The position numbers and the translations under genes are program-made. 64,000 nucleotides of DNA from an uncultured Propionibacteriaceae bacterium (GTDB lineage: Bacteria > Actinomycetota > Actinomycetes > Propionibacteriales > Propionibacteriaceae), in contig CALCKT010000070.1 in the NCBI GenBank assembly GCA_937965785.1, positions 120,166 to 184,165 of the forward strand, read 5' to 3'. How positions within the stretch are numbered: position 1 is the first letter of the stretch; each line of letters opens with the position of its first letter. Below the pieces are notes generated by a model. It saw only the letters and a list, made by a program, of their open reading frames with translations, was not told the DNA's origin and did no database searches. This document shows positions 33,465 to 41,699 of the stretch, one piece after another.

Positions 33465-33671
33465 ATGGGTCTGGTTCGCAACGACTGCCGGGGTTTGTGC
33501 GACTGGCGCGACGCCGGGGAGCTCCACGACGGGTTGCCGTTGTTCCGGTGCAACGGGTGTCGTTCGGAGTGGACCCCGGCCGAACGCTGGACCCCGATCA
33601 ACGCCGATGGTGAGACGTCGGAGGGGGTGCTGGCCGCGAGGGCCATGCCGAGGATCCGAAGGGACTCATGA
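33465..33671 (+). CDS. Small zinc-ribbon-like hypothetical protein
   Basis: A 68-residue protein with NDCRGLCDW near the N-terminus and LFRCNGCRSEW after it, a C-x4-C plus C-x2-C pattern that could bind one zinc ion. ATG 33465 is used because GAGGAG lies six bases upstream; an ATG at 33459 is possible. Short Trp/Cys-rich proteins like this occur in several actinobacteria. Function is unknown. Confidence 0.6.
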   Translation: MGLVRNDCRGLCDWRDAGELHDGLPLFRCNGCRSEWTPAERWTPINADGETSEGVLAARAMPRIRRDS

Positions 33672-33702
33672 AAAACAAAAGCCTGTTGGCCTCCGCCAAC
33701 AG
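33671..33702 (-). terminator. Rho-independent terminator of the tRNA-Leu gene
   Basis: CTGTTGGC and GCCAACAG pair perfectly over 8 bp around a 4-nt loop (33683-33702). On the minus strand the hairpin is followed by a T-rich run (33671-33680). It lies 15 bp beyond the 3' end of the tRNA. Confidence 0.85.
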
Positions 33703-33716
33703 ACTCGTGAAAAAAG

Positions 33717-33802
33717 TGTCCGAGAGAGGACTTGAACCTCCACGCCCTGAAACGGGCACTAGCACCTCAAGCTAGCGCGTCTACCTATTCCGCCACCCGG
33801 AC
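33717..33802 (-). tRNA. tRNA-Leu (anticodon GAG)
   Basis: An 86-nt type II tRNA. The acceptor stem GTCCGGG pairs with CTCGGAC, the anticodon stem GCTAGC/GCTAGT frames the loop TTGAGGT with anticodon GAG (reads CUC and CUU), the long variable arm is GCCCGTTTCAGGGCG, and the T arm contains GGTTCAAGTCC. The CCA end is not encoded. Confidence 0.97.
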
Positions 33803-33837
33803 CCGGGTCACCCCCACATCAGTGGGCGCGACGAGAA

Positions 33838-33867
33838 ACGATAGCAGGCGGCCGGAGGGGATCGCAA
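33838..33867 (-). promoter_or_regulatory. Candidate tRNA-Leu promoter
   Basis: On the minus strand TTGCGA (33862-33867) and TATCGT (33838-33843) are 18 bp apart and about 35 bp before the tRNA 5' end. Confidence 0.55.
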
Positions 33868-33897
33868 CCGAGGCCGCCGGGGACGCTCCTGTGGATG

Positions 33898-34866
33898 TCA
33901 GTCGGTGATCCGGAACTGGTTCGGGCCGCCGGAGATGTCGTCGAGGGCTGCGACGATGGGTGGCACCAGCTGCTTGGTCTCGGCCTCGAGGAGTTCGGCC
34001 AGGTGATCCGGGGTTCTGGGGCCGACCAGGGCGCTCGCCACCTGTGGGGCGTCACGAACCCACATCAACGCCACCTGCGCCGGCGTGAGCGCCAATCCGT
34101 CGGCGGCCTTGGCGACGGCGTCGATCACGGCCCGGCTCCGGGGTTGGAGGTACGGCTCCAGGAACCAACCGAAGTGTTCGGATGCGGCCCGCGAATCCTT
34201 CGGGACGCCCCGGCGGTAGCGGCCCGTCAACGCACCCCGGCCCATCGCCGACCAGGCCAACAGCCCCAGGTTGTGGTACTGCGCGGCGCCGATCACCTCG
34301 ACCTCGGCGCGGCGGGCCAGCAGCGAGTACTCCACCTGCACCGAGGCCAGTTTCGTGCGCCCCGCCATCGCCTCCTGCCAGGTGGCGGCCGTGGCGGTTT
34401 GCCAACCGACGAAGTTGCTCACCCCGACGTAGCGGGCCAGTCCGCGCGAGACCGCGGAGTCCAGCGCCGACAGGGTCTCCTCGATGGGTGCGTCTCCCCA
34501 GGCGTGCACCTGCCACAGGTCGACGTGATCGGTGCGGAGCCTGCGCAGCGACCCCTCGAGGTCGTTCAGCAGCGCAGCGCGGGAGGTGTCGATGATCCTT
34601 CGCCCACCCCGGATGACGAAACCGGCCTTGGTGGCGATGGCCAGGGATTCGCGTGGGATCCCCGTCGCCAGCAGCTTCCCGATCATCTGTTCGGCGACCC
34701 CGCCGCCGTAGGCGGGGGCCGTGTCGATCAGATTCCCGCCGCCCTCGACGAAGTCGCGGACAAGTTCGCGAACCACCGGCCACTCGACGTCCCTGCCCCA
34801 GGCCATCGTTCCCAGGCCGATCCTGGAGACGTGCAGCCCAGATCCGCCGAGTGCCCGATATTCCAT
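33898..34866 (-). CDS. Aldo/keto reductase
   Basis: A 322-residue NADPH-dependent oxidoreductase of the AKR superfamily. Active-site residues are visible: Asp in NLIDTAPAYGGG with its Tyr, Lys in ATKAGF, and His in VDLWQVHAWGD. Late GLLAWSAMGRGALTGRY matches the cofactor-binding part. It starts at ATG 34866. Natural substrate cannot be assigned. Confidence 0.9.
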   Translation of the reverse strand: MEYRALGGSGLHVSRIGLGTMAWGRDVEWPVVRELVRDFVEGGGNLIDTAPAYGGGVAEQMIGKLLATGIPRESLAIATKAGFVIRGGRRIIDTSRAALLNDLEGSLRRLRTDHVDLWQVHAWGDAPIEETLSALDSAVSRGLARYVGVSNFVGWQTATAATWQEAMAGRTKLASVQVEYSLLARRAEVEVIGAAQYHNLGLLAWSAMGRGALTGRYRRGVPKDSRAASEHFGWFLEPYLQPRSRAVIDAVAKAADGLALTPAQVALMWVRDAPQVASALVGPRTPDHLAELLEAETKQLVPPIVAALDDISGGPNQFRITD

Positions 34867-35022
34867 TCGGGCAGTCTAGGTCGCGGTTTCCCCGGGATGC
34901 TTGAAGCACGCCGGTGAACGATGGAGCTGTGGTGACCGCGGCGGGACCTCGGCCCGGGAATCCCGGACCACCCCGAGCCCCCGGTGCGAGCAGGTTCGCA
35001 TCCCCGTAATGTGGGGTGAGTG

Positions 35023-35535
35023 ATGTACGAATTTCCTCGCCCCGACCGCGTGGTCGTCGGTGCCCTCGGTCCTGTCGGGGAGCGGAGCTTCGTCATCCAG
35101 ATCCGTCAGGGCGAACACCTGGTCGCCGTCGGTGTCCAGCGGGAGGCGGCGCTGTCCATCGCCCGCCGCATCGATTCCCTGCTGCGGGAGGCGGTGGCCC
35201 TCGGGTGGCTGGGGGAACCCCCGGAGACCGATCCCGAACTCGGCCCGCTGGATGCCCCCGTCGAAGTGCTGTTCAACGTCGGGGCCATCGGCTGGGCCCT
35301 CGACACCAGGAGGGGCGCCATCCAGCTCGAGTTCTATCCCGACGAGCAGAACGTGCAGGAAATGGCGGACATGGTCCAGGTGTGGCTGTACCCCGGGGTG
35401 GCCAGGCAGTTCGCCGCGCGCGCCCGGATCATCGTCGCGACCGCCGACCCCAGCTGCCCGTTCTGCGCCCAGCCGGTGCACGCCACCGGGCACATCTGCC
35501 CCCGCAGCAACGGTTACCGCGCGCCGCTGTTCTGA
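35023..35535 (+). CDS. DUF3090-family protein
   Basis: A 170-residue cytoplasmic protein with the hallmarks of DUF3090: YEFPRPDRVVVGALGPVGERSF at its start and a zinc-finger-like tail CPFCAQPVHATGHICPRSNGY. ATG 35023 is preferred to a GTG at 35020. In actinobacteria this family usually sits beside mshC and a histidine phosphatase gene; mshC follows here 67 bp on. The family's role is unknown. Confidence 0.85.
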   Translation: MYEFPRPDRVVVGALGPVGERSFVIQIRQGEHLVAVGVQREAALSIARRIDSLLREAVALGWLGEPPETDPELGPLDAPVEVLFNVGAIGWALDTRRGAIQLEFYPDEQNVQEMADMVQVWLYPGVARQFAARARIIVATADPSCPFCAQPVHATGHICPRSNGYRAPLF

Positions 35536-35602
35536 TCCGGCACCTTCGCTGATCCCGGTGTTGATTCCGGAAGGGAGGTCCGGAGGCAGTAGTTTTGTGG
35601 CC

Positions 35603-36850
35603 ATGTATTCGTGGGCCCCAGTTGAGATTCCCAGCATCCCACCGTCGCAGGACGTGCCCGAGCGGCTCAGACTGCACGACTCCTCCTCCGCCCGCACCAT
35701 TCCCGTCGGCCCCGCGGAGGGCGAGGCCCGGATGTACGTGTGCGGCATCACCCCCTATGACGCCACGCACCTGGGGCACGCCAACACCTACCTCACCTTC
35801 GACCTGGTCAACCGGGCCTGGCGGGACCTCGGCCTTGAAGTCAACTATGTCCAGAACGTCACGGACGTGGACGATCCACTGCTGGAACGCGCCGCGGCAA
35901 CGGGACAGGACTGGGAGGAACTGGCCGAGGACCAGACCGAACTGTTCCGCTCCGACATGACCGCGCTGCGCGTCATCCCGCCCGACCGTTACGTCGGGGC
36001 GGTCGAATCCATCCCGTGCGTGGTGGAACTGATCGAGAAGCTGCTGCCCACCGGGCTGGTCTATCAGGTGGAGGACCCCGAGCACCCCGACTGGTACTTC
36101 AACACCGCGAACGCGCCCGGTTTCGGGGAGGTCAGTCACTACGACGAGGAACGCATGCTCAAGATCTTCGCCGAACGCGGCGGGGATCCCGAACGGCCCG
36201 GGAAACGCCACCCGCTGGACTGTCTGCTGTGGCGGTTCGCCCGCCCCGGGGAGCCGAACTGGACCTCGGTGCTCGGCGCTGGCCGACCCGGCTGGCACAT
36301 CGAGTGCACCGCCATCTGCCTGCACCATCTCGGTCCCTGCTTCGACCTGCAGGGTGGCGGAACCGACCTGGTCTTCCCGCACCACGAGATGTGCGCCGCC
36401 GAGGCGCGGGCCGTGACGGGGGTGCCGATGGCCGGGGCCTACGTCCACTCCGGAATGGTCGCCCTGGGTGGCGAGAAGATGAGCAAGTCGAGGGGAAACC
36501 TGGAACTGGTCAGCAGGCTGCGGCAGCGCGGGGCCGACCCGATGGCGATCCGGCTGGCGCTGCTCGGTCAGCACTACCGCAGCGACTGGGAATGGAGCCC
36601 ACAGCTGCTGGAACGCGCCACCGGGCGCCTCGCCACCTGGCGTTCCCTCCGCGACCTGGATGCCACCCGTCCCACTGGGGAGACCATCGCCGAGATGCGG
36701 CGGGCCCTGCGCAACGACCTCGACGCCCCACTGGCGCTCGACATCGTCGACGAATGGGCCTCCGCGAGCCTGGCCTCCGGCGGTGAGGAACCCGGTGGGT
36801 ACGACAGGATCGCCGCGGCGGTGGATGCGCTGCTCGGGATCAAGTTGTGA
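35603..36850 (+). CDS. mshC: Mycothiol ligase MshC (Cys:GlcN-Ins ligase)
   Basis: A 415-residue enzyme derived from cysteinyl-tRNA synthetase. It joins cysteine to GlcN-inositol in mycothiol synthesis. Zinc ligand C47 lies in YVCGITPYDATHLGH, whose HLGH is the HIGH motif (56-59). A second zinc Cys is in WHIECTAI, and the KMSKS loop is EKMSKSRG. It lacks the tRNA-binding domain of CysS, which is why mshC is preferred. ATG 35603 is chosen by alignment of the N-terminus. Confidence 0.95.
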   Translation: MYSWAPVEIPSIPPSQDVPERLRLHDSSSARTIPVGPAEGEARMYVCGITPYDATHLGHANTYLTFDLVNRAWRDLGLEVNYVQNVTDVDDPLLERAAATGQDWEELAEDQTELFRSDMTALRVIPPDRYVGAVESIPCVVELIEKLLPTGLVYQVEDPEHPDWYFNTANAPGFGEVSHYDEERMLKIFAERGGDPERPGKRHPLDCLLWRFARPGEPNWTSVLGAGRPGWHIECTAICLHHLGPCFDLQGGGTDLVFPHHEMCAAEARAVTGVPMAGAYVHSGMVALGGEKMSKSRGNLELVSRLRQRGADPMAIRLALLGQHYRSDWEWSPQLLERATGRLATWRSLRDLDATRPTGETIAEMRRALRNDLDAPLALDIVDEWASASLASGGEEPGGYDRIAAAVDALLGIKL

Positions 36851-36869
36851 CCCACTAGGGTGACGGTTC

Positions 36870-37133
36870 GTGAAATCCTTTGAACAGCTCTTCGAGCAAC
36901 TCCGCGAGACGGCCCGGACCCGCCCGGAGGGGTCGTCGACGGTGGCCCGCCTGGACGCGGGGGTGCATCACATCGGCAAGAAGGTGGTGGAGGAGGCCGC
37001 CGAGGTCTGGATGGCCGCCGAACACGAGAGCACCGATGACGCCGCGCTGGAGATCAGCCAGTTGCTGTACCACCTCCAGGTGATGATGATCGCGCTGGAC
37101 CTGGACCTCGAGGACGTTTACCGGCACCTGTGA
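36870..37133 (+). CDS. hisE: Phosphoribosyl-ATP pyrophosphatase
   Basis: An 87-residue helical protein of the MazG-like HisE family: KSFEQLFEQL at the start, HIGKKVVEEAAEVWMAAEHE carrying the metal-binding EExxE, and a final EISQLLYHLQVMM. It hydrolyses PR-ATP to PR-AMP, step two of histidine synthesis. GTG start. hisG follows 15 bp later. Confidence 0.95.
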   Translation: MKSFEQLFEQLRETARTRPEGSSTVARLDAGVHHIGKKVVEEAAEVWMAAEHESTDDAALEISQLLYHLQVMMIALDLDLEDVYRHL

Positions 37134-37148
37134 GCCGGAGGAGTGAAG

Positions 37149-37994
37149 ATGCTGAAGATCGCAGTGCCCAACAAGGGTTCCCTGGCCGAGGCGGCCACCA
37201 ACATGCTCCGAGCCGCCGGGTACCGGCAGCGCACCGACCCCAAGGACCTGACCCTGGTGGATTCCGTCCATGACGTCGAGTTCTACTACCTGCGTCCCCG
37301 TGACATAGCCGTGTACGTGGGGGAGGGGCACCTGGATGTCGGGATCACCGGCCGGGACATGCTCCTCGACTCGGGTGCCCGCGCCACGGAGATCATGCCC
37401 CTCGGTTTCGGCGGCAGCCGGTTCCGCTTCGCCGCCCCGGCGGACCGGTCCTGCGATATCGCGGCCCTGGCGGGCAAACGCATCGCGACCTCCTATCCCG
37501 GGCTGCTGGGTCGCTGGCTGGTCGAACACGGCATCGAAGCCAACCTCGTGAAGCTCGACGGGGCCGTGGAATCAGCCATCCGGCTGGGGGTGGCAGACGT
37601 GGTGGCCGACGTCGTCGACACCGGGACCACCCTCCAGCGCGCCGGGCTCGAGGTTTTCGGCGAACCCATCTGCACCTCCGAGGCGATCCTCATCCGGCGC
37701 GACGAGGACACCGAACCGGAAGGGCTGGTTTCGCTGCGCACCCGGCTCGAATCGGTGCTGGTGGCGCAGAACTACCTGATGATGGACTACAACGTCGCGG
37801 AACAGGATCTCGCGGAAACCACGGCCCTGGCCTCCGGCGTCAACGGTCCGACCGTTTCCCGCCTGGCCGAACCGGGTTGGCTGGCGGTGCGGGTCCTCGT
37901 GCCGAGGCGCGGCGCCCATCTGCTGATGGACCGGCTGTTCGAGGCGGGGGCCCGCGGCATCATCCTGACCGAACTGAGTGCGGTCAGGCTCTGA
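37149..37994 (+). CDS. hisG: ATP phosphoribosyltransferase (long form)
   Basis: A 281-residue long-form HisG, with a C-terminal regulatory domain (MMDYNVAEQDLAETTALASG onward) that binds histidine in relatives. N-terminal KIAVPNKGSLAEAA and the PRPP-site segment DVVDTGTTL are present. It catalyses the first step of histidine synthesis. ATG 37149 is preferred over GTG 37143 because GGAGGAG lies at correct spacing before it. The other his genes are elsewhere. Confidence 0.95.
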   Translation: MLKIAVPNKGSLAEAATNMLRAAGYRQRTDPKDLTLVDSVHDVEFYYLRPRDIAVYVGEGHLDVGITGRDMLLDSGARATEIMPLGFGGSRFRFAAPADRSCDIAALAGKRIATSYPGLLGRWLVEHGIEANLVKLDGAVESAIRLGVADVVADVVDTGTTLQRAGLEVFGEPICTSEAILIRRDEDTEPEGLVSLRTRLESVLVAQNYLMMDYNVAEQDLAETTALASGVNGPTVSRLAEPGWLAVRVLVPRRGAHLLMDRLFEAGARGIILTELSAVRL

Positions 37995-38018
37995 GCCACC
38001 GGCGCCGGGAAGGATCGT

Positions 38019-38528
38019 TCAGACTATTCCGCGTTTCTTCAGGATGTCCTCGATCTCATCGAGATCATCGTCCCCGGCCGCGTCCTTCCGGGAGGCGGTC
38101 CCGCCGGGCCGAGGGGTGGGGCGTGCGGCCTGCTGGTCACCCTTCGTGACCGCGGGTTTGGTCCCGGACCTCTTGGCGGCGGGCCGCTCGCGAGAAGCGC
38201 CGTCCTCCCGTTCCTGACGCGGCTTCGCGCCCGGCAGGAAACGAGCCGCGACGATCAACAGGATCCCCAGGCCGCCGATGCCGGAACCCCAGGTCATCGT
38301 GTTCGTCCACTCGGTGCGGTTCACCCAGGCGATCAGGCTCTCGATGCCGCTGACCAGCAGATCCGACAACCCCGTCAGGAAAAGCCCCAGCGGCAGCAGT
38401 GCGAGACCGATTCCGACGAGCAGGGTCCGTGGGCTGCGGCCGTGGGCGAACAATCCCGCAGTGATGGCCACTACGACGGTCATGACGGCGATGGTGACAA
38501 ACAGCGACGTACCCATGTGTTCAAGCAT
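38019..38528 (-). CDS. Small membrane protein with charged C-terminal tail
   Basis: A 169-residue protein with three hydrophobic segments (LFVTIAVMTVVVAITAGLF, LLVGIGLALLPLGLFLTGL and a third near residue 95), then ~70 Lys/Arg/Asp-rich residues ending DIEDILKKRGIV. The start is uncertain: ATG 38528 or ATG 38516. It converges on hisG and diverges from the MFS gene. No family is recognised. Confidence 0.55.
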   Translation of the reverse strand: MLEHMGTSLFVTIAVMTVVVAITAGLFAHGRSPRTLLVGIGLALLPLGLFLTGLSDLLVSGIESLIAWVNRTEWTNTMTWGSGIGGLGILLIVAARFLPGAKPRQEREDGASRERPAAKRSGTKPAVTKGDQQAARPTPRPGGTASRKDAAGDDDLDEIEDILKKRGIV

Positions 38529-38591
38529 TCCACATTCCCGGATACGGCGGCGGGGGACTTGTAAAAACTGTTTCGCAAAGTTTAAGGTTTT

Positions 38592-38619
38592 CCCGGTGGG
38601 ACGGGCCCGCCCCACCGGG
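38592..38619. repeat. Inverted repeat in the divergent gap before the MFS gene
   Basis: CCCGGTGGG and CCCACCGGG pair perfectly around a GC-rich 10-nt centre. An AT-rich tract lies beside it. It may be an operator or a hairpin; no T-run follows. Confidence 0.35.
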
Positions 38620-38773
38620 CTGGCGGCATTCAACGATGCACAGGGGAACCCGGTCGAATCCCGGGACTGACGCGCAACGGTGGGTGGATGCCTCCGAGGA
38701 GATACGCCACGAGTCCGAGAACCTGGTCAGCCCCCGCAAAGAGCCTCGCGCCCAGGTTCCACAGGGGAGTGCC

Positions 38774-40147
38774 GTGTCAACAATCGTCGCCCATGCTCAG
38801 GGCTCCAGCGAAGCCGACGGGGTGGAATCCGCCCCCGATTCCTCACGGGAACGCAGGACGGGGAAACGGAAAACCTCCCGGGCACCGGGCCTGCGTCGCG
38901 GGTCGCTCGCGATGCTGGTGGCCCTGCCGGCGTCGCTGCGGCTGGTCATCATCACCCAGTTCGCCTTCAACGTCGGCTTCTACCTCGTGGTGCCGTTCAT
39001 AGCGGCGCACCTGGCCAAGGACCTCCTGCTCGCCGAGTGGATCATCGGGCTGCTGCTCGGACTGCGGACGTTCTCGCAGCAGGGCATGTTCTTCCTGGGG
39101 GGAGCGCTCGCCGACCGTTTCGGGATCAAGAGCGCCATCCTCGTCGGATGCGCCATCCGCATCTGCGGGTTCCTCGCCCTCACCATCGCCGACGAGGTCT
39201 TCGGGGTGATGGTGGGTGTGATCCTGATCGGGTTCGCGGCGGCGCTGTTCTCGCCCGCGGTGGAATCCGCGATCGTCGCCTGGGCCGGTGAGGCCGAGGC
39301 CGGCGGGACGACGAGCCGGGAGGAGATCATCGGGCTCGAGATGATGGCCTCCCAGCTGGGTTCCGTCGTCGGTCCCGTGCTGGGAGGTGTTCTCCTGCTC
39401 ATCCCGTTCCGGCTGACCTGTCTGCTGGCCGCGGGAGTTTTCACCCTGATCATGCTGGCCCAGGTCATCTGGCTGCCCCGGGGAAGTCGCATCGGACAGT
39501 CCACCCCGGTCCGGGAATCCGTGGGCCATGTGCTGGCCAATCGCCGGTTCCTGGTCTTCGCGCTGATCCACTGCACCTGCCTGATCGCCTACAACCAGTT
39601 CTACCTGGCCATCCCCGTCGAACTGGACCGGATCGGCGTTCCGGGCGCCGACATCACCTGGTTGTTCGGGATGGCCGCCGTGCTCACCGTGGCGCTGCAG
39701 CTGCCCGTAACGCGCATGGTCGCCCACTGGTCCACCGCCCGCGTCCTGGGGTGGGGATACGCCCTGATGGCCGCAGGCCTCCTGGGGGTGGCCGCGTTCG
39801 CGGCCCTGCCGCCCCTGCCCGGGGTGCTGGCCTTCCTGCCCTCGGTGCTGTTCGTGATCGGGCTCCATGTCGGGCAGGTCCTCGTCATGCCCGCGGCACG
39901 CGGCCTCGTCGCGGACCTGTCCGGGGGGCAGCAGCTGGGCAGCCACCTCGGGATGCTCGCATCCGTCGGTGGGCTGGCCGTGCTGTTGGGCAGCACCGGG
40001 ATCGGTCTGCTTCTGCCCCTGGCGGCGACCCCGCAACCGCTCGCGCCCGTGCCCTGGGTGGTTCTGGCCGGCCTTCCTGCCGTCTCCTGCATCGCAGTGG
40101 TCGCCTTCTGCCGCCGGCACCCGGTCACCGGAACACCCGGGCGGTGA
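38774..40147 (+). CDS. Major facilitator superfamily transporter
   Basis: A 457-residue permease. After a ~45-residue Ser/Arg-rich cytoplasmic leader come about twelve hydrophobic helices, with the MFS motif GGALADRFGIKSA between helices 2 and 3. GTG 38774 is selected for GGGGAG upstream, although the frame stays open to 38636. MFS proteins of this type often export drugs, but the substrate is unknown. Confidence 0.85.
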   Translation: MSTIVAHAQGSSEADGVESAPDSSRERRTGKRKTSRAPGLRRGSLAMLVALPASLRLVIITQFAFNVGFYLVVPFIAAHLAKDLLLAEWIIGLLLGLRTFSQQGMFFLGGALADRFGIKSAILVGCAIRICGFLALTIADEVFGVMVGVILIGFAAALFSPAVESAIVAWAGEAEAGGTTSREEIIGLEMMASQLGSVVGPVLGGVLLLIPFRLTCLLAAGVFTLIMLAQVIWLPRGSRIGQSTPVRESVGHVLANRRFLVFALIHCTCLIAYNQFYLAIPVELDRIGVPGADITWLFGMAAVLTVALQLPVTRMVAHWSTARVLGWGYALMAAGLLGVAAFAALPPLPGVLAFLPSVLFVIGLHVGQVLVMPAARGLVADLSGGQQLGSHLGMLASVGGLAVLLGSTGIGLLLPLAATPQPLAPVPWVVLAGLPAVSCIAVVAFCRRHPVTGTPGR

Positions 40148-40310
40148 TGCCGCGGGACCACCCGCCACATCACAGCCCTGGTGCGATCGGTCAGGATGGT
40201 GTTCTTCGATTCCTGGGAGAGCCTGAAGATCATCCGCGGGTTCCGGGCCATCACATGCTAGGCACCGACCAGCAGTCCCGTGCCCTGGCCGTGATCTCGC
40301 GGCGGATTCC

Positions 40311-40332
40311 GAGCCCGGCGTGATCCGGGCTC
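40311..40332. terminator. Hairpin in the gap after the MFS gene
   Basis: GAGCCCGG and CCGGGCTC pair perfectly around a 6-nt loop, 160 bp beyond the MFS stop. No T-run follows. The remaining 234-bp gap (40148-40381) holds nothing else recognisable. Confidence 0.4.
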
Positions 40333-40381
40333 GTTCGGGATCGCCGAGAATTTTGCCTCCCCTGCTCGCTATGGTGGCGGG

Positions 40382-41488
40382 GTGGGAATCTTGAACGGAC
40401 TGTTCGGCCGGGAGCCGGGAGCTGGCCGGAAGGCCGGGATGGAGACGAGGGAACGCCCGGGCTGGGACGCCATCACGGTGGCCTGCGAGCAGCTCTACCC
40501 GGATCAGACCGAACCGTTCCACGTCGGCACCTTGGTATCCAGCTTCCTGGGGGGTGTCGATCCGCTGGAAGGCATCTCCGTCTACCGTGCGGACGAGCCA
40601 CGTCCGCACTGGCACTACGTCACCTACGGGTTGACGGACATCTACGGAAAGCAGGGCGGGCCCGGCGAGTCCGGGGTTTCCGGACACGGCTTCGAACTCA
40701 CCCTCCGGCTCGCCGATGACGGGGCGAGGAAGGCCAAGGAGCCGCCCACCTGGCCGTTGAGCCTGCTTCAGAACCTGGCGCGCTACGTCTTCCGCACCGG
40801 CAACGGGTTCGCGCCCAACCAGCACATCGACGCCAACGGCCCGATAGTCCCGGGCGAGGAGACCTCCCAGACCGCCCTCGGTTTCATCGAGGACCCGGAC
40901 CTGGGAAGCATTGAGACCCCCAGCGGCTCCGTGCAGTTCGTGCAGCTGGTCGGGTTGACCGCTGAAGACCTCGATGACGTCAACAACTGGGACGCGGAGA
41001 AGTTCTTCTCCCTCCTGACCGGTTCCCGGCCGAAGGGCGTGACCGAATTGAGGGGTGTCTCGCTGCGGGCCGACCCGGAGATCGCGACACAGATAGCGGA
41101 GGGCCGGAAGAAGGACGGGTCACAGATGGGGCAGGTCTTCATCGACGTGCTCCGGATCACATCCGAGGGCGGCATGCCGATGCTGACCATCGGGGCCCGC
41201 GTCGCCGGGGTCCTCGGGGAGAGGCTCAACAGCCGCCTGCCCCACGGTCGCGAGTTCCTCCTCCACAGCCCCGACGCGGAACTGCTCTTCCTGCCCGGAG
41301 GTCGCACCGGGATCCAGCTGGGGGCGAAGGAAGCCACTCTGACCCTCGACCCGGCTGACCTCTCCCGGCTGGCCGCCACCCTCAAGGCGCGGGCGGGCCA
41401 GTACATGGCGCCCGACGGGGTGATCTGGAACGTGGAACGCACCGAGATCACCGACAGCAACGGCAACGTGATCGAGACCATCGGGTGA
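40382..41488 (+). CDS. Suppressor-of-fused (SUFU) domain protein
   Basis: A 368-residue protein whose first ~200 residues match bacterial SUFU domains: HWHYVTYGLTDIY, VSGHGFELTLRL, WPLSLLQNLARYVF and FVQLVGLT. Bacterial SUFU proteins are often linked to immunity or polymorphic-toxin neighbourhoods, but no toxin gene is seen here. The C-terminal half is less conserved. It starts with GTG. Precise function unknown. Confidence 0.8.
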   Translation: MGILNGLFGREPGAGRKAGMETRERPGWDAITVACEQLYPDQTEPFHVGTLVSSFLGGVDPLEGISVYRADEPRPHWHYVTYGLTDIYGKQGGPGESGVSGHGFELTLRLADDGARKAKEPPTWPLSLLQNLARYVFRTGNGFAPNQHIDANGPIVPGEETSQTALGFIEDPDLGSIETPSGSVQFVQLVGLTAEDLDDVNNWDAEKFFSLLTGSRPKGVTELRGVSLRADPEIATQIAEGRKKDGSQMGQVFIDVLRITSEGGMPMLTIGARVAGVLGERLNSRLPHGREFLLHSPDAELLFLPGGRTGIQLGAKEATLTLDPADLSRLAATLKARAGQYMAPDGVIWNVERTEITDSNGNVIETIG

Positions 41489-41493
41489 AGTAT

Positions 41494-41522
41494 TTGTCTC
41501 CTGAGGGCCGGCAGGGTATTCT
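41494..41522 (+). promoter_or_regulatory. Candidate promoter of the infC operon
   Basis: TTGTCT (41494-41499) and TATTCT (41517-41522) with 17-bp spacing. A transcript from here would have a leader of about 170 nt before infC. A consensus TTGACA at 41532 has no good partner. Confidence 0.5.
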
Positions 41523-41630
41523 TTCTGGCCGTTGACAGCGACGCGGAAGCGTTCGCCCATGAAGTGGAGGCCTGACCTCCCACCCAGGTTGCAGTGGCGG
41601 CCGGGTCGGAACACGTCACGGCGTGTCGTC

Positions 41631-41660
41631 AGGCCTTCGCGCATGCGCGAAGGCCTTTCT
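41631..41660 (+). terminator. Palindromic attenuator-like hairpin in the infC leader
   Basis: A perfect 26-bp palindrome (41631-41656, arms AGGCCTTCGCGC / GCGCGAAGGCCT) followed by TTCT. The strong stem plus pyrimidine tail, placed 43 bp before the infC start, fits an attenuator controlled by the L20/IF3 system. It may also end the upstream SUFU transcript. Confidence 0.6.
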
Positions 41661-41699
41661 CTTCGTTGAGGCCAGATCACGACAACCCTGGAGGAACTC

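Noticed and set aside
35603..36850. Call as cysteinyl-tRNA synthetase
   Set aside because: The chain stops at 415 residues, lacks the tRNA-binding C-terminal domain, and sits beside DUF3090, as mshC does.
40148..40381. Small gene in the gap after the MFS transporter
   Set aside because: Short frames lack ribosome sites and resemble nothing; only a hairpin is supported.
38843..40825. 660-codon open frame on the minus strand over the MFS gene
   Set aside because: Shadow of a clear transporter; sequence is low-complexity His/Gln/Gly-rich without any recognisable domain.
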